Part shown: in pieces, positions 7,655 through 16,149 of the stretch
Position numbering within the stretch: the stretch's first letter is position 1
How the letters are laid out: every line of letters starts with the position of its first letter
Source of the DNA: CAYPAV01 sp964408805
GTDB lineage: Bacteria > Pseudomonadota > Alphaproteobacteria > UBA8366
Length of the DNA: 64,000 bases
Reading direction: 5' to 3'
NCBI GenBank assembly: GCA_964408805.1
Contig: CAYPAV010000008.1
Span: 62,001-126,000 of the forward strand
Made by a program: the position numbers and the translations under genes
Notes under the pieces: model-generated
Database searches by the model: none
What the model saw: the letters and a program-made list of their open reading frames with translations, nothing else
What the model was told of the DNA's origin: nothing

Positions 7655-9820
7655 ATGTCGGAAACAAGTGAATATCTCGGCACCTCGGGCGGAAGTACTG
7701 GGTCCAATGGACTGACATCGAGGTTCGCGAACATGAAAATCCGCGGTCGTCTGATCGCCGGCTTTTCCGTTGTCTGCGCAATTATCGTGATCATTGTCGG
7801 TGTCACGGTTTTCAACGTCGGCAAGGTGGAGCAAAAGATCGCGCGGATTAACGACCTGCGTGTCCCGACCGCCATGGCGAGCGGCAGTATGGTCCGCGAT
7901 ATTTATGCCTCGCTCGCAAGTTTGCGCGGCTGGATGTTGACGGGCAACGTCAAGTTCAAGAACGAGCGTGCCGCCGTTTGGGCCTCTATCGAGAAGGTCC
8001 GCGGCGATATGGATAAATTGTCGCAAACCTGGACCAATCCCAAGAACGTGGCGCGCTGGGGCGAATTCAAGAGCATTCTGGATGAGTTCAAGGCCGCCCA
8101 GAAAGAAGTCGAAGGGATCGCGCACAGCGCCAACGAGCAGCCGGCGACAAAGATTCTTTTCGTCGACGCCGCACCAAAGGCGAGCGTGTTGCTGTCGAGA
8201 ATCACCGCCATGATCGACGAGGAAATGACCAAGTCGCCGACTCCCGAACGACGCCAGTTGTTGGGCGCCATGGCGGATGTCAGGGGCACGACGGGTATCG
8301 GTCTCGCCAATATCCGGGCCTATCTCCTATCCGGGAACAAGAAGTTCGCCGATGGCTTTCGCAAGGCTTGGGCGAAGAACACGCGCCGCTTCAAGGATCT
8401 CGGCGGCATGAAACATCTTATGACTTCGACGCAGGCGACCGCCTTTGCTCAATTTTCGAAGAGCCGCCAGGAATTCGCGCCGCTGCCGCCTAGGATGTTC
8501 GAGATTCGGGGTTCGAAGAAATGGAACATGGCCAACTACACCCTGGTGAAGGAGGCCGCGCCAAGGGCCGGCAAACTGCTTAATATTCTTCTTGGCAAGA
8601 TGCAAGCGAATGGCAGCCGCGCCGGTGGTATGGTCGACAACCAGCGCAGACTTCTTACGAACGATGCCAATTCGGCGCTTGTCGATACCGGAAACTTGAA
8701 CGTGATCGTCTGGATCATGCTGGTGATCGGTCTCGTAGGTGCCGTTGTGATGGTTTTCTTGTCCGCGCGCTCGATCGTCAATCCGATCGCGGCGATGACG
8801 ACCGCGATGGGGCGGCTTTCCGACGGAGACAAGACCATTGAAATTCCGGGGATCGAGCGTGTCGACGAAGTCGGCGAAATGGCCCACGCGGTGGAGATCT
8901 TCAAGGAAAACATGATCAAGGCCGACCAACTCGCGGCGGCGCAGGAAAAGGAGCGGGCCGAGCGCGAGAAACGAGGGCAGCACATCGAGAAATTGACCAA
9001 ATCCTTCGACGAGAGTGTTGCCAGCGTGGTTCAGACGGTCGTCGGTTCGGCCGAGGAGTTGAGTTCGACCGCGAATTCCATGACGACGATCGTGGAGAAC
9101 ACGAGCGATCGCGCCAACGCCGTTGCCGCCGCTTCCGAACAGGCCAGTGCCAATGTTCAAACCGTGGCCGCAGCCTCCGAGGAGTTGTCGGCCTCGATTC
9201 AAGAGATCTCGGGTCAAGTCGTCACTTCGGCGGATATGGCGAAGAGCGCGGTCAACGCGGCGGAGAATGCGACCAGCCAAGTCCAAGGTCTGGTTGAGGC
9301 TTCGCAACGCATCGGTGAGGTGGTTGTCCTGATCCAGGATATCGCGGAACAGACCAACTTGCTGGCGTTAAATGCGACGATCGAAGCCGCCCGTGCCGGC
9401 GATGCCGGCAAGGGTTTTGCCGTGGTGGCGTCGGAGGTGAAGAACCTCGCGACTCAAACGGGCAGGGCAACCGACGAGATCACGGGGCAGATTTCCAGCA
9501 TCCAGGACGCCACCGGCGAAGCGGTGCAGGCGATCGAGGGAATCACTCAGACGATTGGTCAGATCGACGACGTTGCCAGCACGATCGCCGCGGCGGTGGA
9601 ACAGCAAGGTGCGGCCACCGGCGAGATCAGCCGTAACGCGCAGGAAGCCGCCACCGGCACTCATGAGGTCAACAGCAACATTTCGGAAGTGACCGTTGCG
9701 ACCTCCGAGGCCGGTAAGTCCGCCAGCGAAGTGCAATCCGCGGCACAGGAGCTAACGCGTCAGTTCGATACGCTCCGTGGTGAGGTGGATGGCTTCCTGG
9801 GAGACGTTCGCGCCGCATAG
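7655..9820 (+). CDS. methyl-accepting chemotaxis protein
   Basis: Transmembrane chemoreceptor of 721 residues. Membrane segment 1 spans about residues 34-54 and segment 2 about 348-370. Between them is a roughly 290-residue periplasmic helical domain with two similar motifs (SLRGWMLTGNVKF and NIRAYLLSGNKKF), which suggests a two-module helical sensor of the HBM type. A HAMP linker follows (SARSIVNPIAAMTTAM), then the signalling domain with its conserved hairpin tip (DIAEQTNLLALNATIEAARAG). No C-terminal CheR-tethering pentapeptide is visible. I start at the ATG at 7655, after GGAGAG at 7645-7650, rather than the TTG at 7643. The ligand is unknown. Confidence 0.93.
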   Translation: MSETSEYLGTSGGSTGSNGLTSRFANMKIRGRLIAGFSVVCAIIVIIVGVTVFNVGKVEQKIARINDLRVPTAMASGSMVRDIYASLASLRGWMLTGNVKFKNERAAVWASIEKVRGDMDKLSQTWTNPKNVARWGEFKSILDEFKAAQKEVEGIAHSANEQPATKILFVDAAPKASVLLSRITAMIDEEMTKSPTPERRQLLGAMADVRGTTGIGLANIRAYLLSGNKKFADGFRKAWAKNTRRFKDLGGMKHLMTSTQATAFAQFSKSRQEFAPLPPRMFEIRGSKKWNMANYTLVKEAAPRAGKLLNILLGKMQANGSRAGGMVDNQRRLLTNDANSALVDTGNLNVIVWIMLVIGLVGAVVMVFLSARSIVNPIAAMTTAMGRLSDGDKTIEIPGIERVDEVGEMAHAVEIFKENMIKADQLAAAQEKERAEREKRGQHIEKLTKSFDESVASVVQTVVGSAEELSSTANSMTTIVENTSDRANAVAAASEQASANVQTVAAASEELSASIQEISGQVVTSADMAKSAVNAAENATSQVQGLVEASQRIGEVVVLIQDIAEQTNLLALNATIEAARAGDAGKGFAVVASEVKNLATQTGRATDEITGQISSIQDATGEAVQAIEGITQTIGQIDDVASTIAAAVEQQGAATGEISRNAQEAATGTHEVNSNISEVTVATSEAGKSASEVQSAAQELTRQFDTLRGEVDGFLGDVRAA

Positions 9821-9847
9821 CGCGAATTTCCGGTACGCTTACCCTAT

Positions 9848-9881
9848 TGGAGCGGCGCTGGTATGCGTCGCTCCATTTTTT
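9848..9881 (+). terminator. Rho-independent terminator of the chemoreceptor gene
   Basis: An 11-bp stem with one G-T pair (TGGAGCGGCGC at 9848-9858 with GCGTCGCTCCA at 9865-9875), a 6-base loop, and a following run of at least six T. It lies 28 bases after the chemoreceptor stop. Confidence 0.85.
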
Positions 9882-10070
9882 CTTTCGTGGCGGGATGGAG
9901 CGGGTTTGGATTCCGCTACGCCAATTGATTTGGTTTGATAATTTCGGGGCGGTTAGTTTCATCCACCGCAGTTGGGCGTTCGCCTGCGGGCCCGCGCATG
10001 GTATGAAAATTGCTGTCTTTCGTAAGGAATTGGGGAGCGGGCGCGGTTGACGTCGAAAGGGAACACAGCG

Positions 10071-10748
10071 ATGCGGGCATTGTCGCGATTTGGCGGGCGG
10101 TTCGGATTTTGGACGATAACGACATTTCTTCTCGTGCTCGTCGGCCCGGCGCAATCCGCTATGGAGATCGGCGTCGCGGATGTCGTTGTCGGTGACGTTT
10201 TCGGACGAAGTCTTTCGAAACGCATGCTGGCGGGTCAAAAACTGATCTACAACCAGCGCGTTCGCACCGGGCGCGAGAGCGCCACGACCCTCGAATTCAA
10301 CGACAAGACGCGCATGTCCATGGGCGAGCGCGCCGAGATGCTGCTCGACGATTTGGTCTTCGATCCAAAATCGTCGGAGATCAGCGGTCTGGTTCAATTG
10401 ACCCGGGGCGTGCTGCGCTTTGCGTCCGCGAAATCGGCAAAGGTCAATTTGGTGGTCCGTACGCCGGCGGCGACGATTGGCATTCGCGGTACCGTTTTCG
10501 ACCTCTACGCCACCGCGCGCCGGACGGAGGTGACCGTTCTGGAGGGACAGGTCCAGGTCAGTTCCCAATACGGAGCCCAGAACGTCGGGGCCGGACGAAC
10601 ATATTCCGTCAACTCGGCCTCGGGCGCGAAATATACGCCGAAACAATCCTCCGAGATGCAACAGGCGGTCACGAAGATGGTCTCCATGGTGGGCGAGGAC
10701 AAGACCGGGGCTCGGCGTGCAAAGTCGACGACGCCGAAGCAGAAATAG
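10071..10748 (+). CDS. exported FecR-domain protein, ending at an amber codon
   Basis: A 225-residue exported protein. The ATG at 10071 opens a signal peptide (hydrophobic core FWTITTFLLVLVGPAQSA). The FecR domain covers about residues 55-190: VRTGRESATTLEFNDKTRMSM, then the hallmark VRTPAATIGIRGTVFD near residues 140-155, then VTVLEGQVQV. FecR-type domains of this class occur in exported or anchored proteins and are thought to bind ligands or partners. The gene stops at TAG 10746-10748 in the middle of a Gln/Lys-rich stretch that continues open in the same frame into the cyclophilin gene, so the stop may interrupt what was one longer protein. Confidence 0.8.
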   Translation: MRALSRFGGRFGFWTITTFLLVLVGPAQSAMEIGVADVVVGDVFGRSLSKRMLAGQKLIYNQRVRTGRESATTLEFNDKTRMSMGERAEMLLDDLVFDPKSSEISGLVQLTRGVLRFASAKSAKVNLVVRTPAATIGIRGTVFDLYATARRTEVTVLEGQVQVSSQYGAQNVGAGRTYSVNSASGAKYTPKQSSEMQQAVTKMVSMVGEDKTGARRAKSTTPKQK

Positions 10749-10850
10749 CAGAAATCTCAACCCAAGAAGACCCAGCAAACACAGAAAAAGGCACAGCAGA
10801 CCACTCCTCAAAAGAAGGCCCAGCAGCTGGCCTCGACGTCCTCCAAGCGG
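10746..10850 (+). other. in-frame amber codon and Gln/Lys-rich linker joining two genes
   Basis: The FecR gene and the cyclophilin gene at 10851 are in the same reading frame, and TAG at 10746-10748 is the only stop between them. The 34 sense codons from 10749 to 10850 encode a low-complexity linker of Gln, Lys, Thr and Pro (for example KKTQQTQKKAQQ), continuing the composition just before the stop. TAG stands where CAG (Gln) would fit, one C-to-T change away. Confidence 0.85.
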
Positions 10851-11354
10851 ATGACGAAGGCCTTGAAGCAAGCCATTCGCGGAAAACAACTCGAGAACCT
10901 CGTCTATCTGGATATCGAATACGGACGGGTCGTGATCGAGATGAAACCGTCCCTGGCGCCTGCGCACGTGAAACGGATCAAGGAACTGGTGCGGCAAGAA
11001 TTCTACGACGGCATCATCTTCCATCGTGTGACGCGCGGCTTCGTCGCCGAGGCCGGTGATCCGACGGGCAAGGGCGACGGCGGATCCGGCCAGACGATCG
11101 CGGCGGAATTCTCGAAGGAAGCCTTCAACCGCGGTGTCGTCGGGATGAAGCACAAGCAAGGCCAAATCGACAGCGCCGACAGCCAATTCTTTATTCTGAG
11201 CGGCCCGGCCCCGCATCTCGCGGGCAAGTACACGATCTGGGGCCGCGTCATCTACGGCATGAATTTCGTCGATCAGCTGAAACAGGGCGCTCCGGCGAAG
11301 AATCCCGACAAGATCCTGAAGATGCAGATCGCGGCCGACGTCAAGGGATTGTGA
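10851..11354 (+). CDS. cyclophilin-type peptidyl-prolyl cis-trans isomerase
   Basis: A cyclophilin-type prolyl isomerase, which speeds proline isomerisation in folding proteins. The domain fills the 167 residues: FYDGIIFHRVTRGFVAEAGDP near residues 57-77, GVVGMKHKQGQIDSADSQFFI near residues 98-118, and a final GRVIYGMNFVDQL. The ATG at 10851 is only the first in-frame ATG after the upstream amber codon; no ribosome-binding site stands out before it, and the protein has no signal peptide of its own. Expression may depend on reading through from the exported FecR part, or on an internal start that would leave it in the cytoplasm. Confidence 0.85.
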   Translation: MTKALKQAIRGKQLENLVYLDIEYGRVVIEMKPSLAPAHVKRIKELVRQEFYDGIIFHRVTRGFVAEAGDPTGKGDGGSGQTIAAEFSKEAFNRGVVGMKHKQGQIDSADSQFFILSGPAPHLAGKYTIWGRVIYGMNFVDQLKQGAPAKNPDKILKMQIAADVKGL

Positions 11355-11416
11355 TCGAACGACGTCTTCTGGCGACGATAGGATTGATCGATCCGTTGAT
11401 TGGAGGAGTCTCATCC

Positions 11417-11779
11417 ATGCGTTTAGCGACAATCCTATTTATGTTCCTGCTTGTCATGGGCCCCGCCCTGGCGGGTGAGGCCGATGTCGTCGGCGTCAAG
11501 GCCTCGCGGGACGGCGAGGGGCGATATAGCTTTCGCGTCACCGTTCGCCACGGCGATACCGGCTGGAAGCATTACGCAAACAAATGGGACGTCGTCGGCT
11601 CCAGCGGCAAGGTGTTCGGAACCCGCGTTCTCTATCATCCGCACGAGACGGAACAACCATTTACCCGCTCGCTTTCGGGTGTCGTTATTCCCGACGATGT
11701 CCGTCGCGTGATGCTGCGGGCGCACGACAGCGTCCATGAATATGGCGGCAAGACCTTCGAGGTGACGCTGCCCCGCTAA
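11417..11779 (+). CDS. small exported protein of unknown function
   Basis: A 120-residue protein with a clear signal peptide (MRLATILFMFLLVMGPALAG). I chose the ATG at 11417, which follows GGAGG at 11402-11406; the open frame begins earlier at 11351. The mature part has a beta-rich look and an aromatic/histidine patch (WKHYANKWDVVG near residues 53-64, then LYHPHETEQPFTRSL). It resembles a periplasmic family found in many proteobacteria without a known function. It follows the cyclophilin by 62 bases, ahead of a strong terminator. Confidence 0.75.
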   Translation: MRLATILFMFLLVMGPALAGEADVVGVKASRDGEGRYSFRVTVRHGDTGWKHYANKWDVVGSSGKVFGTRVLYHPHETEQPFTRSLSGVVIPDDVRRVMLRAHDSVHEYGGKTFEVTLPR

Positions 11780-11790
11780 TCCCCATAAGA

Positions 11791-11819
11791 AAATGGCCGG
11801 GAAGATTTCCCGGCCATTT
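11791..11819. terminator. bidirectional terminator between converging genes
   Basis: A perfect 13-bp inverted repeat (AAATGGCCGGGAA at 11791-11803 and its complement at 11807-11819) with a 3-base loop. The ends are A- and T-rich on each side, so it can end transcription from the small exported gene and from glnA. Confidence 0.85.
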
Positions 11820-11840
11820 GCCCATTTCGTGTCGGTCCGG

Positions 11841-13253
11841 TCAGACCGAATAATACATATCGAATTCGACCGGATGCGGCGCCATTTCGAAGCGCTCGAT
11901 CTCCTCCTGGCGGAGTTCGAGATAGCCGTCGATCAGGTCGTCGGAGAAGACGTCGCCCCGCTTCAGGAAATCCCGATCGGCGTCGAGGGACTGGGTGGCC
12001 TCGCGAAGCGAGCCGGAGACCGTGGGCACGCCCTCGAGTTCTTCGGGTGGCAGGTCATAGAGATCCTTGTCCATCGGCTCGCCCGGATCGATCTTGTTTT
12101 CGATCCCGTCAAGGCCGGCCATCAGCATCGCCGAGAAGGTGAGGTAGGGATTGGCGGACGGATCGGGGAAGCGCACCTCGACGCGCTTGCCGTTAGGGCT
12201 GGTCGCGAAGGGAATGCGGCAGGCGGCCGAGCGGTTGCGGGCCGAATAGGCCAGCAGCACCGGTGCCTCGAAGCCCGGCACCAGACGCTTGTAACTGTTG
12301 GTCGTCGGGTTCGAGAAGGCATTGATCGCGCGGGCATGCTTGATGATGCCGCCGATGTAATGCAGCGCCGCCTCCGAGAGGTCGGAGTAGTTGGTGCCGG
12401 CGAAGGCACTCTTGCCGTCCTTCCAGATCGACTGATGGACATGCATGCCGGACCCGTTGTCGTCGACCACAGGCTTCGGCATGAAAGTCGCCGTCTTGCC
12501 ATAGTCGTGGGCCACCATGTGGACGACGTACTTATAAATCTGCATCGCATCGGCGCAATTCACGAGGGTATCGAATTTGAGCCCGAGCTCGTGCTGAGAG
12601 GGCGCCACCTCGTGGTGGTGTTTTTCCATCTCGAGGCCCATCTCGGTCATCGTCGTGACCATCTCGGCTCGAAGGTCGGTACCGGAATCGACCGGCGGGA
12701 CCGGGAAATATCCGCCCTTCGTCGCCGGACGGTGACCGACATTGCCTTCGTCGAAGATCTGGCCGGTGTTATACGGGCCTTCCTCGGCATCGATATGATA
12801 GAAGGTGTGGTTCATGGAGTTGTTGAAGCGGACATCGTCGAAGACGAAGAACTCCGCCTCGGGACCGAAATAGGCGCTGTCGCCGATGCCGGTCGATTTC
12901 AGATAGGCCTCGGTGCGCTTCGCGGTCGAGCGGGGATCGCGCTCGTAGGGCTGGCCCGTCGAGGGTTCCAGCACGTCGCAAAACATGATCAGCAGGGGTT
13001 GCGCGGCAAAGGGGTCCATCACCGCCGTCTCCAGATCCGGCATCAGGTTCATGTCCGATTCGTGGATCGATTTCCAGCCCGCGATCGACGAGCCGTCGAA
13101 CATGATTCCCTCGGCGAGGCTATCCTCGTCGATAGTGCTGACATGCTGGGCGGTGTGCTGCCATTTGCCCCGGGGATCGGTGAATCGGAAATCGACGTAT
13201 TTCACGTCCCGATCCTTGATGAGTTTAAGAACGTTTTCGGCTGCGTCGGACAT
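11841..13253 (-). CDS. glnA: glutamine synthetase type I
   Basis: Makes glutamine from glutamate, ammonia and ATP; a cytoplasmic dodecamer and the main route of ammonium assimilation. At 470 residues it has the normal length. Visible signatures are the N-terminal FDGSSIAGWKSI, the glutamate/ATP-site stretch FYHIDAEEGPYNTG, MHVHQSIW, NPTTNSYKRLVPGFEAP, and the adenylylation region DKDLYDLPPEE, so the enzyme should be controlled by GlnE adenylylation. It lies 96 bases after glnB and is probably co-transcribed with it from the sigma-54-type promoter upstream. Confidence 0.98.
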   Translation of the reverse strand: MSDAAENVLKLIKDRDVKYVDFRFTDPRGKWQHTAQHVSTIDEDSLAEGIMFDGSSIAGWKSIHESDMNLMPDLETAVMDPFAAQPLLIMFCDVLEPSTGQPYERDPRSTAKRTEAYLKSTGIGDSAYFGPEAEFFVFDDVRFNNSMNHTFYHIDAEEGPYNTGQIFDEGNVGHRPATKGGYFPVPPVDSGTDLRAEMVTTMTEMGLEMEKHHHEVAPSQHELGLKFDTLVNCADAMQIYKYVVHMVAHDYGKTATFMPKPVVDDNGSGMHVHQSIWKDGKSAFAGTNYSDLSEAALHYIGGIIKHARAINAFSNPTTNSYKRLVPGFEAPVLLAYSARNRSAACRIPFATSPNGKRVEVRFPDPSANPYLTFSAMLMAGLDGIENKIDPGEPMDKDLYDLPPEELEGVPTVSGSLREATQSLDADRDFLKRGDVFSDDLIDGYLELRQEEIERFEMAPHPVEFDMYYSV

Positions 13254-13349
13254 GAATCCTATTCCTCTTTTGTCTTCGTTGGTTGTTGTCGGTTCGGCGG
13301 GAGCGGGGCATCGACCTCTGGCGTCACACCCGATGTTACATTTTTGGGG

Positions 13350-13688
13350 TCAAACGGCTTCGCCGCCGCGCTCTCCGGTTCTGATACGAATCGCCTCCTC
13401 AATGGGCGAGATGAAAATCTTTCCGTCGCCGATGCGGCCCGTGCGCGCCGCCTGTTCGATGGCCTCGATCGCGCGATCGACGAGCGCGTCCTCCAGCACG
13501 ACCTCGAGCTTCACCTTGGGCAGAAAGTCGACGACATATTCGGCGCCGCGATAGAGTTCCGTGTGGCCCTTCTGACGGCCGAAGCCCTTGGCCTCGGTTA
13601 CCGTGATTCCCTGAATGCCCACCTCTTGCAGCGCTTCCTTAACTTCATCGAGCTTGAATGGTTTGATGATGGCTTCGATTTTCTTCAT
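13350..13688 (-). CDS. glnB: nitrogen regulatory protein P-II
   Basis: PII signal protein, a trimer that senses 2-oxoglutarate, ATP/ADP and, by uridylylation, glutamine, and then controls GlnE, NtrB and other targets. 112 residues from the ATG at 13688 (MKKIEAIIKPFKLDEVKEAL), the standard PII start; the frame is open nine codons further up. The T-loop keeps the uridylylated tyrosine (HTELYRGAEYVVDFLPK), and the C-terminal signature is present (RTGRIGDGKIFISPIEEAIRIRTGE). Placement directly before glnA supports GlnB rather than GlnK. Confidence 0.96.
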   Translation of the reverse strand: MKKIEAIIKPFKLDEVKEALQEVGIQGITVTEAKGFGRQKGHTELYRGAEYVVDFLPKVKLEVVLEDALVDRAIEAIEQAARTGRIGDGKIFISPIEEAIRIRTGERGGEAV

Positions 13689-13770
13689 CGGTTTTTCTTC
13701 AGCGCCCCTTTGCATTGCGACGACTTGATGACGACCGCGCCACCATGGTGCGATCGATTGCTCCCTATAC

Positions 13771-13786
13771 GCATGGCGCGTGCCAA
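13771..13786 (-). promoter_or_regulatory. sigma-54-type promoter of glnB-glnA
   Basis: On the minus strand TTGGCAC, five bases, then ATGC: the -24 GG and -12 GC doublets have the right spacing, with one mismatch to the TGGCAC-N5-TTGC consensus. It lies about 83 bases before the glnB start. In alphaproteobacteria glnBA is commonly driven by sigma-54 with NtrC under nitrogen limitation. No clear paired NtrC sites were found. Confidence 0.6.
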
Positions 13787-13924
13787 GCGGGAAGGGTGAT
13801 TTATATGAGATAAATCAGATGGTTAGAATACGCCTTTCGGACCCTCTATATGCCGCCGCCCAAACAATGTGCAAGTGACGAATAATTCACCATGCGCATT
13901 CGGCCGGGCGATTTCACCATGCCT

Positions 13925-15094
13925 TCAGTCAGCTCGCAACAGTGCCTTTACTCTTTCCATCGCGCGTTCGATGTTTTCAACACTGTTGGCGTAGGAAAAG
14001 CGGATATAGCCCTCGCCCAGAATGCCGAAGCTGGTCCCGGCCACCGTCGCCACCCCGGCCTCGACCAGCAGCTTGTCCTGCAGCTCGCGGGCGCTCATGC
14101 CGGTGCCGGCGATATTCGGGAAGACGTAAAACGCGCCGCCCGGATCGCGGCAGGTGATGCCCGGCATCTGATTGAGCGCGGGGACGATGACCTTGCGGCG
14201 TTCGTCGAAGGCGGCGACCATGTCGCGTGCGCCGTCCTGCGGCCCCTCGAGTGCGGCAATCCCGGCGAACTGGGTCGCTGCGTTGACGCAGGAGTGGCAG
14301 TTGATCGCAAGCCGTGTTGCGGTTTCGGCGAGACCGGCCGGCCAGACCGCGAAACCAAGCCGCCAGCCGGTCATCGCATAGGTCTTCGACCAGCCGTCGA
14401 GCATGATCGTCCGGTCCCGCATCTCTTCATACTGAAGCAATGAGACGTGGGCGCGCCCTTCATAGAGCATCTGGCTGTAAATCTCGTCGGAAAGGACGAC
14501 GATCTCGGGATGGGCGGCCAGGCCCTCGACTAGCCGGTCCATTTCTTGCCGAGGCGTGGCGCCCCCGGTCGGATTGGCCGGGCTGTTGATGATGATCAGC
14601 CGGGTCTTGTCGGTGATGTCGGCCAGCACCTGCTCGGCGCTGAAGGCGAAATCGTTTTCCTCTAGAAGCGTAATCGGCACCGGCTTGGCGCCGGAATACT
14701 CGATCACCGAGCGGTAGATCGGAAAGCCGGGATCGGGATACATGATCTCGGCCCCCGCCTCGCCGAACATCAGGATGGCGAAGAACATCGTGACCTTGCC
14801 GCCCGGCACCACGACGACGTCATTTGGATCGACCTCGACGCGATGGCGCTTATTCAGGTCGGCGGCGACGGCTTCGCGGAGCGGCAGAATGCCGTTCGCC
14901 GGCGTATAGCCGTGATGCCCGTCGCGAAGCGCCTTGACCGCCGCCTCGACGATATGGTCCGGCGTTTGGAAATCCGGCTGGCCGATGCCGAGATTGATGA
15001 TGTCCTTGCCCTGGCGCTCGAGCTCGCCGGCGCGGGCTAGCACCTCGAAGGCGGTCTCCGTTCCCAGCCGGATCAGGTTTTCGGCAAGTTGCAT
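13925..15094 (-). CDS. PLP-dependent class I aminotransferase (aspartate aminotransferase-like)
   Basis: A 389-residue fold-type I aminotransferase, cytoplasmic. The N-terminal substrate segment (INLGIGQPDFQTPDHI), the NPTGG of the cofactor pocket (INSPANPTGGAT), the Asp and Tyr that hold the ring (VLSDEIYSQM) and the lysine that binds PLP (LDGWSKTYAMTGWR) are all present. The family includes aspartate, aromatic and alanine aminotransferases, and the sequence alone does not choose among them. It is a single gene; the cupin gene upstream is on the same strand with an 86-base gap. Confidence 0.9.
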   Translation of the reverse strand: MQLAENLIRLGTETAFEVLARAGELERQGKDIINLGIGQPDFQTPDHIVEAAVKALRDGHHGYTPANGILPLREAVAADLNKRHRVEVDPNDVVVVPGGKVTMFFAILMFGEAGAEIMYPDPGFPIYRSVIEYSGAKPVPITLLEENDFAFSAEQVLADITDKTRLIIINSPANPTGGATPRQEMDRLVEGLAAHPEIVVLSDEIYSQMLYEGRAHVSLLQYEEMRDRTIMLDGWSKTYAMTGWRLGFAVWPAGLAETATRLAINCHSCVNAATQFAGIAALEGPQDGARDMVAAFDERRKVIVPALNQMPGITCRDPGGAFYVFPNIAGTGMSARELQDKLLVEAGVATVAGTSFGILGEGYIRFSYANSVENIERAMERVKALLRAD

Positions 15095-15180
15095 GACGAT
15101 GGCGCTCCCCCGAGGACTCGATTGCGGGCTTTATGCCCGAGGGCGCGCTCGGGGAAAAGAGCCGATCTCGCGCGCGCCGC

Positions 15181-15747
15181 CTATTCCTGGACGGTGACGA
15201 TGAAGGGCCGCTCCGCATTGGCCTCGGGATCGAACTCGGACCGATCCGTGTGATTGATGTGCCGGCCATAGGTGTGCAGCGACATCGAAATTTCCCGGCC
15301 GGTGTTCCAGACGCTGTGTATGTCTTCGGAGAGAAGGCAGGACGATTTGCCTTTGGCCAACATCGCATTGGTGCCGCGCTCCAGTTCGGCATGGCCTTTG
15401 CGCGCGCCGTCGTCGCGGCGGTGCCAGATCACTTCCTCCTCGTCGCCTTCGACCCCGACGACGACGGCCCAGGTCTTGTGATTGTGGGGAAGGGTGCCCC
15501 GGTCCGGCATCCACGCCAGCAGAAAAACCGCGTTCGAATGATCCGGCTCCTCGTGCAGAAGGTGCACGCCGAAGCCTTGATCGGGATTGCAGGTTTTGTG
15601 GGTCTTGGTCACCCAGTCGGCCTTGGCCATCAGCTTTCGCGCCAAGGGCTCGACGCGCCGGACGATGGCTTTCTCGTCGGTTTCGGATCGGGTGATTTGA
15701 CGCAAATCCTCGACATAGTCGTCGAGCGAATAGGCAAGCGCGGACAT
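15181..15747 (-). CDS. cupin protein of the cysteine dioxygenase-like family
   Basis: A 188-residue double-stranded beta-helix protein. The ATG at 15747 (MSALAYSL) follows GGAGAC; the frame extends upstream without support. A likely metal-binding cupin motif is visible (LPHNHKTWAVVVGVEGDEEEV), with a second histidine in the late segment (HSVWNTGREISMSLHTYG). The pattern matches predicted metal-dependent dioxygenases related to cysteine dioxygenase, so an iron-dependent thiol oxidation is possible but not shown. The tRNA-His gene lies divergently upstream. Confidence 0.7.
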   Translation of the reverse strand: MSALAYSLDDYVEDLRQITRSETDEKAIVRRVEPLARKLMAKADWVTKTHKTCNPDQGFGVHLLHEEPDHSNAVFLLAWMPDRGTLPHNHKTWAVVVGVEGDEEEVIWHRRDDGARKGHAELERGTNAMLAKGKSSCLLSEDIHSVWNTGREISMSLHTYGRHINHTDRSEFDPEANAERPFIVTVQE

Positions 15748-15912
15748 TCGGCTGTCTCCGTTATCTTTTATTTCGCCCGGTTTTCCGGGTCGCAGGCCGG
15801 CGGATAATATCATGATTCGCACACATGAAAGAGCGAACCGAGCGCGGCTCATCCGGCCCGCCATCTTGACGCCGTCCCCGCCCCGGATTAAAGAGGCGCC
15901 CACGCTTCGGTG

Positions 15913-15989
15913 GTGGCAGTAGCTCAGTCGGTTAGAGCGCTAGATTGTGGATCTAGAGGTCGGGGGTTCAATTCCCCTCTGCCACCCCA
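15913..15989 (+). tRNA. tRNA-His (GTG)
   Basis: Full cloverleaf: 7-bp acceptor stem GTGGCAG/CTGCCAC, anticodon GTG at 15947-15949, T-arm GGGGGTTCAATTCCCC, and encoded CCA. A G at 15912 faces discriminator C at 15986, as expected for the G-1 of tRNA-His. A weak promoter (TTGACG at 15866-15871, TAAAGA at 15889-15894) lies upstream. Confidence 0.97.
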
Positions 15990-16149
15990 ATAATCTCAAC
16001 GGGTTAGAACTTAATCGCCTAGCCCGTTTCCCGTTTTAAGGCCGATTGGGTTCCGTTTTGGGTTCCGGCCGAGAACGGAGAAAATCCGCCACAACGCCGG
16101 CCTCCCGAGTCGCCAAGTTTCGCGACCGGCCTACATCATTCAGAGGTAT

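Noticed and set aside
9669..11432. Long minus-strand open frame (587 codons) opposite the chemoreceptor end, FecR and cyclophilin genes
   Set aside because: It crosses several real genes and a strong terminator and has no recognisable domain.
11793..13799. Very long plus-strand open frame (about 668 codons) opposite glnA and glnB
   Set aside because: It is the antisense shadow of two certain genes in high-GC DNA, where stop codons are rare; its composition (many Arg, Gly, His, Val) is typical of such shadows.
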